Positions 37,265 to 46,861 of a DNA stretch of 64,000 nt are shown here, in pieces. The notes under the pieces were generated by a model. The model searched no databases. It saw only the letters and a list, made by a program, of their open reading frames with translations, and was not told where the DNA came from. Position 1 is the stretch's first letter. Each line of letters starts with the position of its first letter. Both the position numbers and the translations under genes were made by a program. Where the stretch lies: NCBI RefSeq assembly GCF_004022265.1, contig NZ_SAVB01000014.1, positions 1 through 64,000 on the forward strand, given 5' to 3'. This DNA is from Paenirhodobacter ferrireducens. Lineage in GTDB: Bacteria > Pseudomonadota > Alphaproteobacteria > Rhodobacterales > Rhodobacteraceae.

Positions 37265-37506
37265 ATGTCGCCAGATAACATCCGCATCAAGCTCGGCTGC
37301 CGGTTTAACCTGCGCCTGCCGCCGCCGACACCGATGATTGCCCCGCTGAACGTGCATTTCTCGCGCGTGGGCAATCTCGAATATCCCGACCATGTGAAAA
37401 CCTGGCCGCCGGTGCCGCTGAGCGCCTATCGCGACGGGTTCGGTAACTGGTGCACGCGGCGCGCCGCGCCGCAGCGGGAGTTCAGCATCGGCACCGAGGG
37501 GGGCGG
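37265..37506 (+). pseudogene. truncated transglutaminase-like protein (N-terminal remnant)
   Basis: The frame begins MSPDNIRIKLGCRFNLRLP, continues through PTPMIAPLNVH and YRDGFGNWCTRRAAPQREFS, and matches the N-terminal domain of bacterial transglutaminase-like proteins (about 75 residues). After about residue 80 the similarity ends and the catalytic Cys-His-Asp domain is absent, although the frame stays open to 37759. An intact member would be about 260-300 residues. It is therefore a remnant. Confidence 0.65.
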
Positions 37507-37740
37507 CGACATCGGCATGCCGCCGCCCTATGCGCCCGGCCATCCCGCCGACGGCACAGGCGTGGAAACGGCCGGGGGAGATTTTTCCTTTGAAAAATCG
37601 AGCAGCAGCATCGGGGACAGGCGAGCCGGTTTGCGTCCAACCTCACCTGTCTCCCGTGTCGGCTTCCGTCTGTCTTTTGGAATTGACCGAGCCGGGCTGT
37701 CGTATTGCTGCGCACAGCATAGATCACAGGAGATCTCACC

Positions 37741-37964
37741 ATGGCCAATGATATCGTGAAATGGTCCAATGCCACCAAGGGTTTCGGCCTTGTCGAGCCG
37801 AAGACTGGCGGAGGGGACATCTTTGTCCATATCTCGGCCCCCGAACGTGCGGGTCGCGCAGCTCAATGGCGGGCAGGGACGGGCAGGCCATCACCTGCGA
37901 AATCGAAACCGGCCGCGGCACCGAAGCTGCTCCGGTCTCCGGCATGGCGAAGCCGTGCGGCTGA
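37741..37964 (+). pseudogene. frameshifted cold-shock protein (CspA-like)
   Basis: The first frame reads MANDIVKWSNATKGFGLVEP, then IFVHISAPERAG: the cold-shock domain with RNP1 (KGFGLV) and RNP2 (IFVHIS). After that the homology moves to a second frame (VAQLNGGQ) and then a third (DGQAITCEIETGRGTEAA, stop at 37964), so at least two indels disrupt it. The usual Phe of KWFN is Ser here, a further sign of relaxed selection. A good AGGAGAT ribosome-binding site remains. Confidence 0.75.
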
Positions 37965-38030
37965 CCGGCGCAAGCGCCCGTCGATTGAGATCCCCGGAGG
38001 TTCTCTTCGGGATGTTCCGGAGGGCCGAAC

Positions 38031-38192
38031 ATGGCTGCCGAAAAGAAGCCGTCGGGCAAGACCCACGGGGCGCGAAAGATGTCCCACATGGAAGACCGCC
38101 CCAGCCCTGGCTGGCATGAGTTCTTCCTGAGCCTCGCCACCGAAAGTTCCCCGGACTGCCGGCCTGCGCTCGCGCATGGGATCCAGGAATAA
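38031..38192 (+). CDS. small uncharacterised ORF (53 aa)
   Basis: An ATG at 38031 preceded by GGAGGG opens a 53-codon frame (MAAEKKPSGKTHGARKMSHM ... RPALAHGIQE, stop at 38190-38192). It is basic at the N terminus with no recognisable domain. The good ribosome-binding site argues for translation; the decayed neighbourhood argues against. The following 38193-38389 holds nothing I can identify. Confidence 0.3.
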   Translation: MAAEKKPSGKTHGARKMSHMEDRPSPGWHEFFLSLATESSPDCRPALAHGIQE

Positions 38193-38389
38193 CGGCATTC
38201 ATCGCCCGCGTGGCCGGAGGCATTCCTGAGGCAGCTGAGTGCGACAGGGCTCCACGTCGAGCCGATCATCTTCGCTGGATTTCCCACCGTAAGGGGGAGC
38301 GGCAGGGGAAATCCCTGCCGTTTCGCGTTTGTACCGGCCCGTGTTTCGCCACGGGCGCGCCTGGCCCGCTGCGGCACGCCGGCAGGGCC

Positions 38390-39670
38390 TCAGCGCTGCC
38401 GCTTGCCGCCGATCCAGACCCCGGCGATGGCGCGGTCGTCGCCCATCATGATCGTCGGGAACAGCTCTTCCCAGAAGCTTTCCGCCCGCACCGCACGTTG
38501 CGCGATGAGCGGTGTCGAGGCGAGGTCGACGGCGATCAGGTCGGCCTCCATCCCCGGTGCGATATTGCCGACGAACGCGTCGATCTTCAGCGCCCGGGCC
38601 GAGCCCTGCGTGGCGAGCCACCACAGCTGTGCCGGATGCAGCGGATGGTGCCGCAGCTGCGCCACCTCATAGGCCGCGGCCATGGTGCGCAGCATCGAGA
38701 AGCTCGAGCCGCCGCCGGTGTCGGTGGCAAGCCCCACCCGCAGCCCGGCGGCGGTCATCCCCGCCATGTCGAAAAGCCCCGAGCCGATGAAGGTGTTCGA
38801 GGTCGGGCAATGGGCGAGCGCCGCGCCCACCTCCTTCAGCCGCACGATCTCGCGCGGTTCGAGGTGGATGGCGTGGCCATAGACCCCGTTCTCGCCCAGA
38901 AGCCCGAAGGCCTCGTAGGTGTCGAGGTAATCGCGCGCCTCGGGGAAAAGGCTTTTCACCCAGGCGATCTCGTCGAGTTGTTCGCTCAGATGGGTCTGCA
39001 TCAGGCAGTCCGGATGTTCGGCCCAGAGCGCACCAAGCGCGCGCAGCTGCTCGGGCGTCGAGGTCGGCGAGAAGCGCGGGGTGATGACATAGCCGAGCCG
39101 GTCGCGCCCGTGCCAGCGCGAAAGCAGCGCCGCGCTTTCGTCATAGGCCGTCTGCGCGGTGTCGCGCAGCCCGTCGGGGGCGTTCCTGTCCATGCAGGTG
39201 CGACCGCCGAGCACGCGCATGCCGCGTGCGCGCGCCTCCCCGAAATAGGCGTCGACGCTTGCCGGATGGATCGTGCAATAGCTGCACATCGAGGTGGTGC
39301 CGTGGCTCAGCGCCAGATCGAAATAAAGCGCCGCGACGTCGGCCGCATGGCGCGGATCGGCAAAGCCGGTCTCGGTCGGGAAGGTGTAGCTGTTGAGCCA
39401 GTCGATCAGCCGCTTGCCCCAGCTCGCGATCATCTGCGTCTGCGGGTAATGCACATGGGCGTCGATGAACCCCGCCGAGATCAGCTGCCGGCCGAGGTCG
39501 GTGACCCTGGCGCCGGGGTGGGCGGCGCGCAGCGCCTCGGCCTCGCCCACGGCGGCGACCTTGCCATTCTCGACCGCCACCGCGCCGCGGACGAGATGGC
39601 GCGCCGCGGCAGGCCCCTCGGCCATCGGGTCGCCCTCGAAGCGGAGCACCTGTCCGATCAGCAGTTCCAT
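38390..39670 (-). CDS. guaD: guanine deaminase
   Basis: Guanine deaminase hydrolyses guanine to xanthine and ammonia. The 426-residue amidohydrolase has the zinc motif SAGFIDAHVHYPQTQMIASW, the active-site CSYCTIHPASVDAYF and GGRTCMDRNAPD, the metal ligand in CLMQTHLSEQLDEI, and the catalytic ATDTGGGSSFSM. These are specific to GuaD. It completes a nearby purine group with the 8-oxoguanine deaminase and NCS2 permease, but it is separately transcribed. Confidence 0.94.
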   Translation of the reverse strand: MELLIGQVLRFEGDPMAEGPAAARHLVRGAVAVENGKVAAVGEAEALRAAHPGARVTDLGRQLISAGFIDAHVHYPQTQMIASWGKRLIDWLNSYTFPTETGFADPRHAADVAALYFDLALSHGTTSMCSYCTIHPASVDAYFGEARARGMRVLGGRTCMDRNAPDGLRDTAQTAYDESAALLSRWHGRDRLGYVITPRFSPTSTPEQLRALGALWAEHPDCLMQTHLSEQLDEIAWVKSLFPEARDYLDTYEAFGLLGENGVYGHAIHLEPREIVRLKEVGAALAHCPTSNTFIGSGLFDMAGMTAAGLRVGLATDTGGGSSFSMLRTMAAAYEVAQLRHHPLHPAQLWWLATQGSARALKIDAFVGNIAPGMEADLIAVDLASTPLIAQRAVRAESFWEELFPTIMMGDDRAIAGVWIGGKRQR

Positions 39671-39759
39671 CGCCGGCTCCTTTGTTTGCGCTTCACCCTA
39701 GGCGTGCCGCTGTGCGGCGGCAAGCGGCAGCCCCCACTGTCGCGCTGCGCAAGGCACGC

Positions 39760-40605
39760 TCATTCGGGGAGGTCTTTGCGGGCGTCCTTCTTGTCGATCA
39801 GAAAGATACGCGCCCGGGGCCAGCCGTGCAGGGGAAGCAAGAAAAGCTCTTCCTCCCGCGCCATCATCGCATGCAGCTCTGCCCGGCCGGTCTTTCTCTT
39901 CCGTTGCTCCGAACTGGGCTTCCAGGTGATCCGGGGCGACAGGTGCCCGCCCCGGCGCCAGGCGATCCAGCCATCTGAATCGATCTGCTGGCTGCCGAAG
40001 TGTGCGGTGCAGGCCGGGTCCTGGTCGATCTTCTGCGCATGGGCACGGAGACGGGCGGCAAGATCCAGCCATTCCGCAAAGTCCCCTTCGGACCAGATCG
40101 GAAATGCGCGCGCATTCTCGAGTGCGGCCTGCTCCACATACCCGGGCGCGGCGCCGGGCTCGACCGCCACCGGATAACGGGCGCCCGTCGTGACCATCTG
40201 GCCAAGCGCCTCGAAGTGTTTCGCATCGTCGGCGTTCAGGGGGAACTCGATCTCCTTTGCGATGTCTTCGTATCGGTGGCCGAGGGTCCGGAGGTATTTG
40301 TCGAGCGAGGCTTCCGAGCATTCGGCAAACGCCTTCACCACCCCGGCCTTGAGATACATCTCGACGGCATAGGCCAGCAGCAGCACCGAGGCACGCGGCA
40401 TCCCGGTGATCGCGCTCCAGTCGCGGGCGATTACCGGCCCGGCCCTGCCGCCGGCCGCGTGCAAGTCCGTGCTGAACGCAGCCTTTCGCTCGCGCCAGAG
40501 TTTGCGCATCGCCTCGGCGCTTGTGCGCAGCCCGTCGCCTTCCGCGATCCACGCGCCCGCATCGAATGTGCCGAAGCCCCTTGTGCCGACATGACCGTTT
40601 CGCAT
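39760..40605 (-). CDS. HEPN-like domain protein of unknown function
   Basis: The 281-residue soluble protein is not a family I can name. Residues about 72-120 (LLLAYAVEMYLKAGVVKAF, then KYLRTLGHRYEDIAKEI) resemble the HEPN helical bundle, including an E-x-x-LK-like helix and a GH-x-x-x-x-I segment. HEPN proteins are often RNases in toxin-antitoxin or defence loci; no canonical RxxxxH pair is certain here. The C-terminal half has a charged region (SSEQRKRKTGRAELHAMM). It stands alone between guaD and mgtE. Confidence 0.65.
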   Translation of the reverse strand: MRNGHVGTRGFGTFDAGAWIAEGDGLRTSAEAMRKLWRERKAAFSTDLHAAGGRAGPVIARDWSAITGMPRASVLLLAYAVEMYLKAGVVKAFAECSEASLDKYLRTLGHRYEDIAKEIEFPLNADDAKHFEALGQMVTTGARYPVAVEPGAAPGYVEQAALENARAFPIWSEGDFAEWLDLAARLRAHAQKIDQDPACTAHFGSQQIDSDGWIAWRRGGHLSPRITWKPSSEQRKRKTGRAELHAMMAREEELFLLPLHGWPRARIFLIDKKDARKDLPE

Positions 40606-40759
40606 CGGCGCCTCCCTTTTCCCGATCCTCCGCTTTCGGCGCCGGAGATGCAAATCCCGCGACCGATCGCGCCCTCGGGCGTCGGTCTTTTTCGCCGCGG
40701 CCCCCTCGCGCCTGCCGCGGCCCCGGGCTAAGGTGCGGCCAGATCGGAACGGGGGTTTC

Positions 40760-42145
40760 ATGGCGGAAGAACGGGCAGAGGACATCGAGCGCGAGGAGGA
40801 GGATTACGGCCTCGACGGGGAGCTCGTCGACCGCATCCTTGCCGCGGCCGATGCGGGCGACGCCGTGCGCCTGACCGAGCTGCTCGAGCCGCTGCATGCC
40901 GCCGACATCGCCGACCTTCTGGAACAGGTCGGCGGCAACGAGCGGCGCGAGATCGTCCGGCTCTGGGGCCGCGAGATCGACGGCGAGGTGCTGACCGAGC
41001 TGGACGAGTCGATCCGCGAGGAGGTCATCGCGGCGCTGCCGCGCGAGGTGCTCGCCGAGGCGGTGCGCGAACTCGATTCGGACGACGTCGTCGACCTGAT
41101 CGAGGACCTGGAGGAGCCACAGCAGGAAGCCATTCTGAAGGTGCTCGACGAGCCCGACCGCGCCGCGGTCGAGCAGTCGCTGACCTATCCCGAATATTCG
41201 GCCGGCCGCCTGATGCAGCGCGAGGTGGTCACCGCCCCCGAGCACTGGACGGTGGGCGAGACCATCGACTTCCTGCGCCGCGAGGATGAGCTGCCCGATC
41301 AGTTCTATCACGTCATCCTTGTCGACCCGGGACACCACCCCACGGGCTATGTGACGCTCGGCAAGCTCCTTGCCTCGAAGCGCAACATGGGGCTGCGCGA
41401 GATCACCGAGGACAGTTTCCGCACGATCTCGGCCTGGCAGGAGGAGGGCGACGTCGCCTATGCCTTCAACCAGTATCACCTGATCTCGGCTCCGGTCGTC
41501 GACGACCATGACCGGCTTGTCGGCGTGATTACCATCGACGACGCGATGTCCGTTCTCGACGAAGAGCACGAGGAAGACATCCTGCGCCTCGCCGGTGTCG
41601 GTGACGAGAGCTCGATTGCCGATACCGTGATCGAGACCGCGCGCCAGCGCCTGCCCTGGCTCGCGATCAACCTGTGCACGGCGTTGCTGGCGGCCTCGAT
41701 CATCAACCTGTTTCAGGCCTCGATCGGCCATCTCGTGGCGCTTGCCGTGCTGATGCCGATTGTCGCCTCGATGGGCGGCAATGCCGGCACGCAGACGCTG
41801 ACCGTCGCGGTGCGCGCGCTGGCCACCAAGAACCTGACCGACAGCAACGTCTGGCGGGTGATCCGCCGCGAGGTGCTGGTCGGGCTGATCAACGGCGGCA
41901 CCTTCGCGTTCTGCCTGGGCATCGTCGCCTGGATCTGGTTCGGCACGCCGGCGCTTGGGCTGGTGATCGGCGCGGCGATGATCATCAACCTGTTCATCGC
42001 GGCGCTTGCGGGGATCGTGGTGCCGGTGGCGCTTGAACGGCTCGGCGCCGACCCGGCGCTGGCCTCGGGCACCTTCGTGACCACGATGACCGATGTCTTC
42101 GGCTTCTTCTCCTTCCTCGGCCTGGCCACGGCGGTGCTGCTGTGA
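40760..42145 (+). CDS. mgtE: magnesium transporter MgtE
   Basis: The 461-residue protein has the MgtE architecture: a cytoplasmic N domain of helical repeats (GDAVRLTELLEPLHAADIAD, to about residue 130), two CBS domains (about 135-260) that sense Mg2+, a plug helix, and five transmembrane helices. The pore signature PIVASMGGNAGTQTLTVAVR is present. MgtE imports Mg2+ when intracellular Mg2+ is low. The last codon overlaps the GTG start of the next gene. Confidence 0.95.
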   Translation: MAEERAEDIEREEEDYGLDGELVDRILAAADAGDAVRLTELLEPLHAADIADLLEQVGGNERREIVRLWGREIDGEVLTELDESIREEVIAALPREVLAEAVRELDSDDVVDLIEDLEEPQQEAILKVLDEPDRAAVEQSLTYPEYSAGRLMQREVVTAPEHWTVGETIDFLRREDELPDQFYHVILVDPGHHPTGYVTLGKLLASKRNMGLREITEDSFRTISAWQEEGDVAYAFNQYHLISAPVVDDHDRLVGVITIDDAMSVLDEEHEEDILRLAGVGDESSIADTVIETARQRLPWLAINLCTALLAASIINLFQASIGHLVALAVLMPIVASMGGNAGTQTLTVAVRALATKNLTDSNVWRVIRREVLVGLINGGTFAFCLGIVAWIWFGTPALGLVIGAAMIINLFIAALAGIVVPVALERLGADPALASGTFVTTMTDVFGFFSFLGLATAVLL

Positions 42146-42702
42146 CGGCGCTCGCCGAGCTCAAGGTCTTTGCCCGCAAGGCCGCTTTTGCCGCGCGGCG
42201 CGAGGCCTTTGCGCGGGGGCAGGGCACGGCCTGCGCGCGCCTCTCCGAGGCGCTCGAGCCCTTCGCCGGGGCGCCGCTGGCGGGCTACATGCCGATCCGC
42301 ACCGAGATCGACCCGCGCCCGGCGATGGCCGCCCATTTCGGCCCGGTCGCGGTGCCGGTGATCGAGGGCGCCGGGCTGCCCCTGCGCTTTCATCGCTGGA
42401 CCCCCGGCTGCGCGATGGTCGAGGGGGCCTTCGGCGCCCATGTGCCCGCCGTGGCCGAGGACGTCACCCCACGCGTGCTGATCGTGCCGCTTCTGGCCTT
42501 CGACCGGCGCGGCTTCCGGCTTGGCTATGGCGGCGGCTTCTACGACCGCACGCTCGAAGGGCTGCGCGCCGCGGGGCCGGTCACCGCGATCGGCTTCGCC
42601 TTTGCCGGGCAGGAGATCGAGGAGGTGCCGACCGAGCCCACCGATGCGGCCCTCGATCTGATCGTCACCGACGCCGAGACGATCGTGCCCGATCCGGCCT
42701 GA
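42142..42702 (+). CDS. 5-formyltetrahydrofolate cyclo-ligase
   Basis: The 186-residue enzyme converts 5-formyl-THF to 5,10-methenyl-THF with ATP. It has the C-terminal signature LLAFDRRGFRLGYGGGFYDR and an N-terminal basic helix. It starts at GTG 42142, overlapping the mgtE stop (GTGA), so it is translationally coupled. In many bacteria 6S RNA precedes this gene; here there is no space for it upstream. Confidence 0.92.
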   Translation: MTALAELKVFARKAAFAARREAFARGQGTACARLSEALEPFAGAPLAGYMPIRTEIDPRPAMAAHFGPVAVPVIEGAGLPLRFHRWTPGCAMVEGAFGAHVPAVAEDVTPRVLIVPLLAFDRRGFRLGYGGGFYDRTLEGLRAAGPVTAIGFAFAGQEIEEVPTEPTDAALDLIVTDAETIVPDPA

Positions 42703-42756
42703 TCCACGGCGTCTGCGGCAAGGCCTTGCGGGCGGAGCGCGGGCCGCCGCCGGGGG

Positions 42757-42800
42757 CTGTCTGCCCCCGGACCCCCGAAGGTATTTCGGGCAAGATGAAG
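42757..42800 (+). repeat. composite intergenic element
   Basis: A CCGGGGGC/GCCCCCGG hairpin precedes the core CCCCCGAAGGTATTTCGGGC and AAGATGAAG. It is 55-100 bp downstream of the cyclo-ligase stop codon and matches the elements at 5116 and 54853. Confidence 0.7.
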
Positions 42801-42854
42801 CGCGGGATCGGGAAAGGATTTGCCCTTTTCGGCGCTTCCGCCTATGGCTGCGGC

Positions 42855-43670
42855 ATGAAGATCCTGTTTCTTGGCGATGTGATGGGGCGCGCGGGACGCG
42901 CCGCGGTGGCGGAGCGGCTTCCGAAGCTGCGCGCCGATTGGGGGCTCGATTTCGTCGTGGTGAACGGCGAGAACGCCTCCTCGGGCATGGGGCTGACGGG
43001 GGAGCATGCAAAGCTGCTGCTCGCCGCGGGCGCCGATGTGGTGACGCTCGGCGATCACGCCTTCGACCAGAAGGACATGCTGCGCTTCATCGAGAGCGAG
43101 CCGCGGGTGATCCGGCCGCTCAATTACGCCAAGGACGCGCCGGGCAAGGGCGCGCGCCTGTTCGAGGACCGGCGCGGGCGCAAGGTGCTGGTCACCCAGG
43201 TGCTGGGTCAGGTGTTCATGAAGCGTCCCTTCGACGATCCGTTCTCGGCGATCGAGGCGACGCTGCGCACCCATCCGCTGGGCGGGCTGGCGCAGGCGAT
43301 CCTCGTCGATGTGCATTGCGAGGCGACGTCGGAGAAGATGGCGATGGGGCATTGGTGCGACGGTCGTGCCTCGATCGTCGTTGGCACCCATACCCATGTG
43401 CCGACGGCCGATGCGATGATCCTGACCGGCGGCACCGCCTATCTGACCGATGCCGGCATGTGCGGCGACTATGACAGCGTGATCGGCATGGACAAGGCCG
43501 AGCCGATGCGCCGCTTCATCACCGGCATGGCGCGCGACCGCTTCACCCCGGCTGCGGGCGAGGCGACGCTGAGCGGGCTTTACGTCGAGACCGACGACCG
43601 GACCGGCAAGGCCACGCGCGTGCTGCCGGTGCGGGTGGGGGGGCGGCTGCCGCCCTCGACACCGCTCTGA
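42855..43670 (+). CDS. YmdB/TIGR00282-type metallophosphoesterase
   Basis: The 271-residue protein begins MKILFLGDVMGRAGR and has the di-metal ligand motifs NGENASSG, LGDHAFDQ, DVHCEATSEKMA and GTHTHVPTADA, the family's pattern. Bacillus YmdB hydrolyses 2',3'-cAMP in vitro and influences biofilm; the native role in alphaproteobacteria is not established. I start at ATG 42855, which opens the conserved core. Confidence 0.9.
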   Translation: MKILFLGDVMGRAGRAAVAERLPKLRADWGLDFVVVNGENASSGMGLTGEHAKLLLAAGADVVTLGDHAFDQKDMLRFIESEPRVIRPLNYAKDAPGKGARLFEDRRGRKVLVTQVLGQVFMKRPFDDPFSAIEATLRTHPLGGLAQAILVDVHCEATSEKMAMGHWCDGRASIVVGTHTHVPTADAMILTGGTAYLTDAGMCGDYDSVIGMDKAEPMRRFITGMARDRFTPAAGEATLSGLYVETDDRTGKATRVLPVRVGGRLPPSTPL

Positions 43671-43804
43671 ACCGGGCCGTCGGCAAGTGTGACACCGCCC
43701 CTCCGTGCCCGGACAATTCGCGCCCGCCCGCGATTTGAGCGCTTGCAGGGCGCCGGGGCACTTGTAGTATCGCCGGCATAACAGGGGCGGCCAAGAGGTA
43801 TTCA

Positions 43805-45589
43805 GTGATCGATCTCGGGCTCAGTCAGACCGCGCAGGCCTATGTCACGCTTGTGATCGTCTTCGGGATGTTCCTGCTTTTCATGCGCGAGGTCTTTGCC
43901 ACCGAGGTGATCGCCATCGGCGGCGCGGCGCTTGTGCTGTTGCTCGGCCTCGTGCCCTACAAGGACGCGACGGAGGTGCTGTCGAACTCGGCGCCCTGGA
44001 CCATCGTGATGATGTTCCTGCTGATGGGCGGGCTGGTGCGCACCGGCGCGCTCGACTGGCTGACGCGGCAGGCCGAACGCCACATCGACGACCGCCCCTT
44101 CTTTGCCGTCATCGCGATCTTCGCCGCGATCGCCGCCGCCTCGGCCTTCCTCAACAACACGCCGGTCGTGGTGCTGATGATCCCGGTGATGATGACGCTC
44201 GCGCGCCGGCTCGGCGTGTCGCCATCGAAGCTCCTGATCCCGCTTTCCTACGCGGCGATCCTCGGCGGCACGATCACGCTGATCGGGACCTCGACCAACC
44301 TGCTGGTCGACGGCGTCGCCCGCGCCAAGGGCATGGCCCCCTTCACCATGTTCGAGATCTCGGGCTTCGGCCTTGTCCAGGTGCTGATCGGCGGGCTTTA
44401 CATGGGCTTCATCGGCCGGCACGTGCTGCCCGAGCGCACCTCGATGGGGGCGCTGCTCGGCGACCGGCGCAAGCTCAAGTTCTTCACCGAGGTGGCGCTG
44501 CCCGAGGGGTCGTCGCTGATCGGTCACCCGGTTCTCGAGGTCGATCTGTTCAAGCGCGAGGGGGTGCGGGTGATCGACGTGCTGCGCGGCGATGCCTCGC
44601 TGCGCCGCGACCTGCAGAACGCCGTGCTTGCCGCGGGCGACCGGGTCGTCTTGCGCACCGAGATGGCGGAGCTGATGAGCCTGCAGCAGAACGCCGACCT
44701 GCGCATGGTCGACAAGCTCTCCTCGGTGCAGACCGAGACCGTCGAGGTGCTGATCTCGCCCGGCTGCCGGATGATCGGCCGCTCGCTTGGCGAACTGCGC
44801 CTGCGCCGCCGCTATGGCGTCTATGTTCTGGCCGCGCACCGCCGCAACCAGAACATCGGCCGCCAGCTCGACGACCTCGTCGTCGTCGTGGGCGACACGC
44901 TGCTGCTCGAAGGCGCGCCCGAGGATATCGCGCGGCTCGCCGCCGAGATGGATCTCGTCGATGTCTCGAAACCCACGGTGCGGGCGTTCCGGCGCAACCG
45001 CGCCTGGATCGCCGTCGGCGCGATGGTCGCGGTGGTGGCGCTGTCGGCCTTCGACGTGGCGCCGATCCTGCTGCTCTCGACGCTCGCCGTCGCGGTGATC
45101 CTGCTTGCCCGCGCCGTCGACCCGGACGAGGCCTTCTCCTTCGTCGAGGGGCGGCTGCTGGCGCTGATCTTCGCCATGCTGGTGGTCGGCGTCGCGCTCG
45201 ATCACTCCGGCGCGGTCGAGCTGATGGTGAATGCCGTCGCGCCCTGGCTGCAGGGGCTGCCGCCGCATCTGACGCTGCTGGCCGTCTATGCGCTCGGCTC
45301 CTTCCTGACCGAGGTCGTCTCGAACAACGCGGTGGCGGTGATCCTGACCCCGATCGCGATCCAGCTCGGCCACACGCTCGGGCTCGATCCGCGCCCGCTC
45401 GTCGTCGCGGTGATGTTCTCGGCCTCGGCCTCCTTCGCCACGCCGATCGGCTATCAGACGAACACCCTCGTCTATGGCCCGGGCGGCTATCGGTTCTCCG
45501 ACTATCTCAAGGTCGGGGCGCCGCTGAACCTGATTCTGGCGCTGACCGCCACCTTCATCATCCCTCTCTTCTGGCCGCTACAGGGGTAA
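43805..45589 (+). CDS. SLC13/anion permease with two TrkA_C domains
   Basis: The 594-residue membrane protein has the ArsB/CitT-like fold: a first membrane half with AFLNNTPVVVLMIPVMMTLA and GTITLIGTSTNLLVDG, two central cytoplasmic TrkA_C domains (about 205-385), and a second half with TEVVSNNAVAVILTPIAIQL. This is a divalent-anion or sulfate-type symporter family; the substrate is not assigned. The start codon is a GTG at 43808 or the in-frame codon just before; 43805 is the first base of the open frame. Confidence 0.85.
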   Translation: MIDLGLSQTAQAYVTLVIVFGMFLLFMREVFATEVIAIGGAALVLLLGLVPYKDATEVLSNSAPWTIVMMFLLMGGLVRTGALDWLTRQAERHIDDRPFFAVIAIFAAIAAASAFLNNTPVVVLMIPVMMTLARRLGVSPSKLLIPLSYAAILGGTITLIGTSTNLLVDGVARAKGMAPFTMFEISGFGLVQVLIGGLYMGFIGRHVLPERTSMGALLGDRRKLKFFTEVALPEGSSLIGHPVLEVDLFKREGVRVIDVLRGDASLRRDLQNAVLAAGDRVVLRTEMAELMSLQQNADLRMVDKLSSVQTETVEVLISPGCRMIGRSLGELRLRRRYGVYVLAAHRRNQNIGRQLDDLVVVVGDTLLLEGAPEDIARLAAEMDLVDVSKPTVRAFRRNRAWIAVGAMVAVVALSAFDVAPILLLSTLAVAVILLARAVDPDEAFSFVEGRLLALIFAMLVVGVALDHSGAVELMVNAVAPWLQGLPPHLTLLAVYALGSFLTEVVSNNAVAVILTPIAIQLGHTLGLDPRPLVVAVMFSASASFATPIGYQTNTLVYGPGGYRFSDYLKVGAPLNLILALTATFIIPLFWPLQG

Positions 45590-45593
45590 CACC

Positions 45594-45977
45594 ATGCGCC
45601 GCCCGCTTTTTGCCTTCCTTCCCGCCGTGTTGCTTGCCGCCTGTGCCGCAGGCCCCCTGCCGCCCGCCAACCCGTCGCGGGTGACGCTGCTTTCGGATAC
45701 GCTCGCCGTGCATTTCTTCGACGGCTCGGTGTGCCGCGCCGACATCCGGCAGGCCCCTTCGGGCCGCTTCGCCGACTGTCCGCAGGCAATGGACTACGCC
45801 GTCGTCGTGCATCATCCGGCGCTCGCCGCGAATACGCCGCTCGCACCGCTCTTCGAGCCCTATGCGACGATCACCCTCGATCGTCCGGCCGACGGGCGGC
45901 ACTGGGTCTGGCAGACGCCGCAACCCGGTGAGGGGACGCATCGCAGCACGCCCACGAGCGCAATCCACTATTTCTGA
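45594..45977 (+). CDS. putative lipoprotein (127 aa)
   Basis: The signal peptide MRRPLFAFLPAVLLAACAAG has a lipobox with Cys17, followed by a Pro-rich linker and a beta-rich domain (VTLLSDTLAVHFFDGSVCRA, YATITLDRPADG). It should be an outer-membrane or periplasmic lipoprotein. The function is unknown. It starts 5 bp after the permease stop and may be co-transcribed with it. Confidence 0.75.
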   Translation: MRRPLFAFLPAVLLAACAAGPLPPANPSRVTLLSDTLAVHFFDGSVCRADIRQAPSGRFADCPQAMDYAVVVHHPALAANTPLAPLFEPYATITLDRPADGRHWVWQTPQPGEGTHRSTPTSAIHYF

Positions 45978-46074
45978 GCGTTGCCGGCCCGCGCCAGGGC
46001 GCCGGGTGCTTGCAGCCCGGCCCCTCGCTGGCTTATAGAGGCCACGATTTCACGGAATTTCCACGGAGAAGGTC

Positions 46075-46815
46075 ATGGCAGGCCATTCGAAATGGGCGAA
46101 CATCCAGCACCGCAAGGGCAAGCAGGATGCGATCCGCTCGAAGATGTTCTCGAAACTGGCGAAGGAAATCACCGTCGCCGCGAAGATGGGCGACCCGGAC
46201 CCGGACAAGAACCCGCGCCTGCGTCTGGCGGTGAAGGCGGCGAAGGCCGTCTCGATGCCGAAGGACGTGATCGACCGCGCGATCAAGAAGTCGCAGATGG
46301 GCGATGCGGCCGACTATACCGAGATCCGTTACGAGGGCTATGGCCCGAACGGCATCGCGATCATCGTCGAATGCATGACCGACAACCTGAACCGCACCGC
46401 CTCGAACGTGCGCAGCTACTTCACCAAGGCGGGTGGCAACCTCGGCCAGACCGGCTCGGTCAGCCACGGTTTCGACCGTCTGGGGGAGATCACCTATCCG
46501 GTCTCGGCGGGCGACGTCGACACGGTGATGATGGCCGCGCTCGACGCGGGCGCCGATGACGTCGAGAGCGACGAGGACGGCCATTACATCTATTGCGCCG
46601 TCGAAGCTCTGTCGGACGTCTCCGAAGCGCTGGAAAAGACCCTCGGCGAATCGACCGAGGCGAAGCTGATCTGGAAACCGCAGGTGACGACCGAGGTCGA
46701 TCTCGAGACCGCGCAGAAGCTGATGAAGCTGATCGACACGCTCGAGGAAGACGACGACGTGCAGACGGTGACGCATAACTTCGACGTTCCCGAGGATGTT
46801 GCCGCGCAGCTCTGA
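46075..46815 (+). CDS. yebC: YebC/PmpR family translation/transcription factor
   Basis: The 246-residue protein begins [20 protein letters not shown] and has the family segments [18 protein letters not shown] and [17 protein letters not shown]. YebC proteins were long called transcription regulators; recent work also ties some members to ribosome stalling. The length is normal. GGAGAAGGTC precedes the ATG. Confidence 0.95.
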   Translation: MAGHSKWANIQHRKGKQDAIRSKMFSKLAKEITVAAKMGDPDPDKNPRLRLAVKAAKAVSMPKDVIDRAIKKSQMGDAADYTEIRYEGYGPNGIAIIVECMTDNLNRTASNVRSYFTKAGGNLGQTGSVSHGFDRLGEITYPVSAGDVDTVMMAALDAGADDVESDEDGHYIYCAVEALSDVSEALEKTLGESTEAKLIWKPQVTTEVDLETAQKLMKLIDTLEEDDDVQTVTHNFDVPEDVAAQL

Positions 46816-46861
46816 GCGCGCGCACAAGGACGAACGACCGGCCCGGCGGAAACGTCGGGCC

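Noticed and set aside
42703-42854. Possible 6S RNA beside the 5-formyl-THF cyclo-ligase gene
   Set aside because: In many bacteria 6S RNA neighbours this gene, but here the upstream side is occupied by the overlapping mgtE gene and the downstream side holds only the dispersed element; no long imperfect hairpin with a central bulge is visible.
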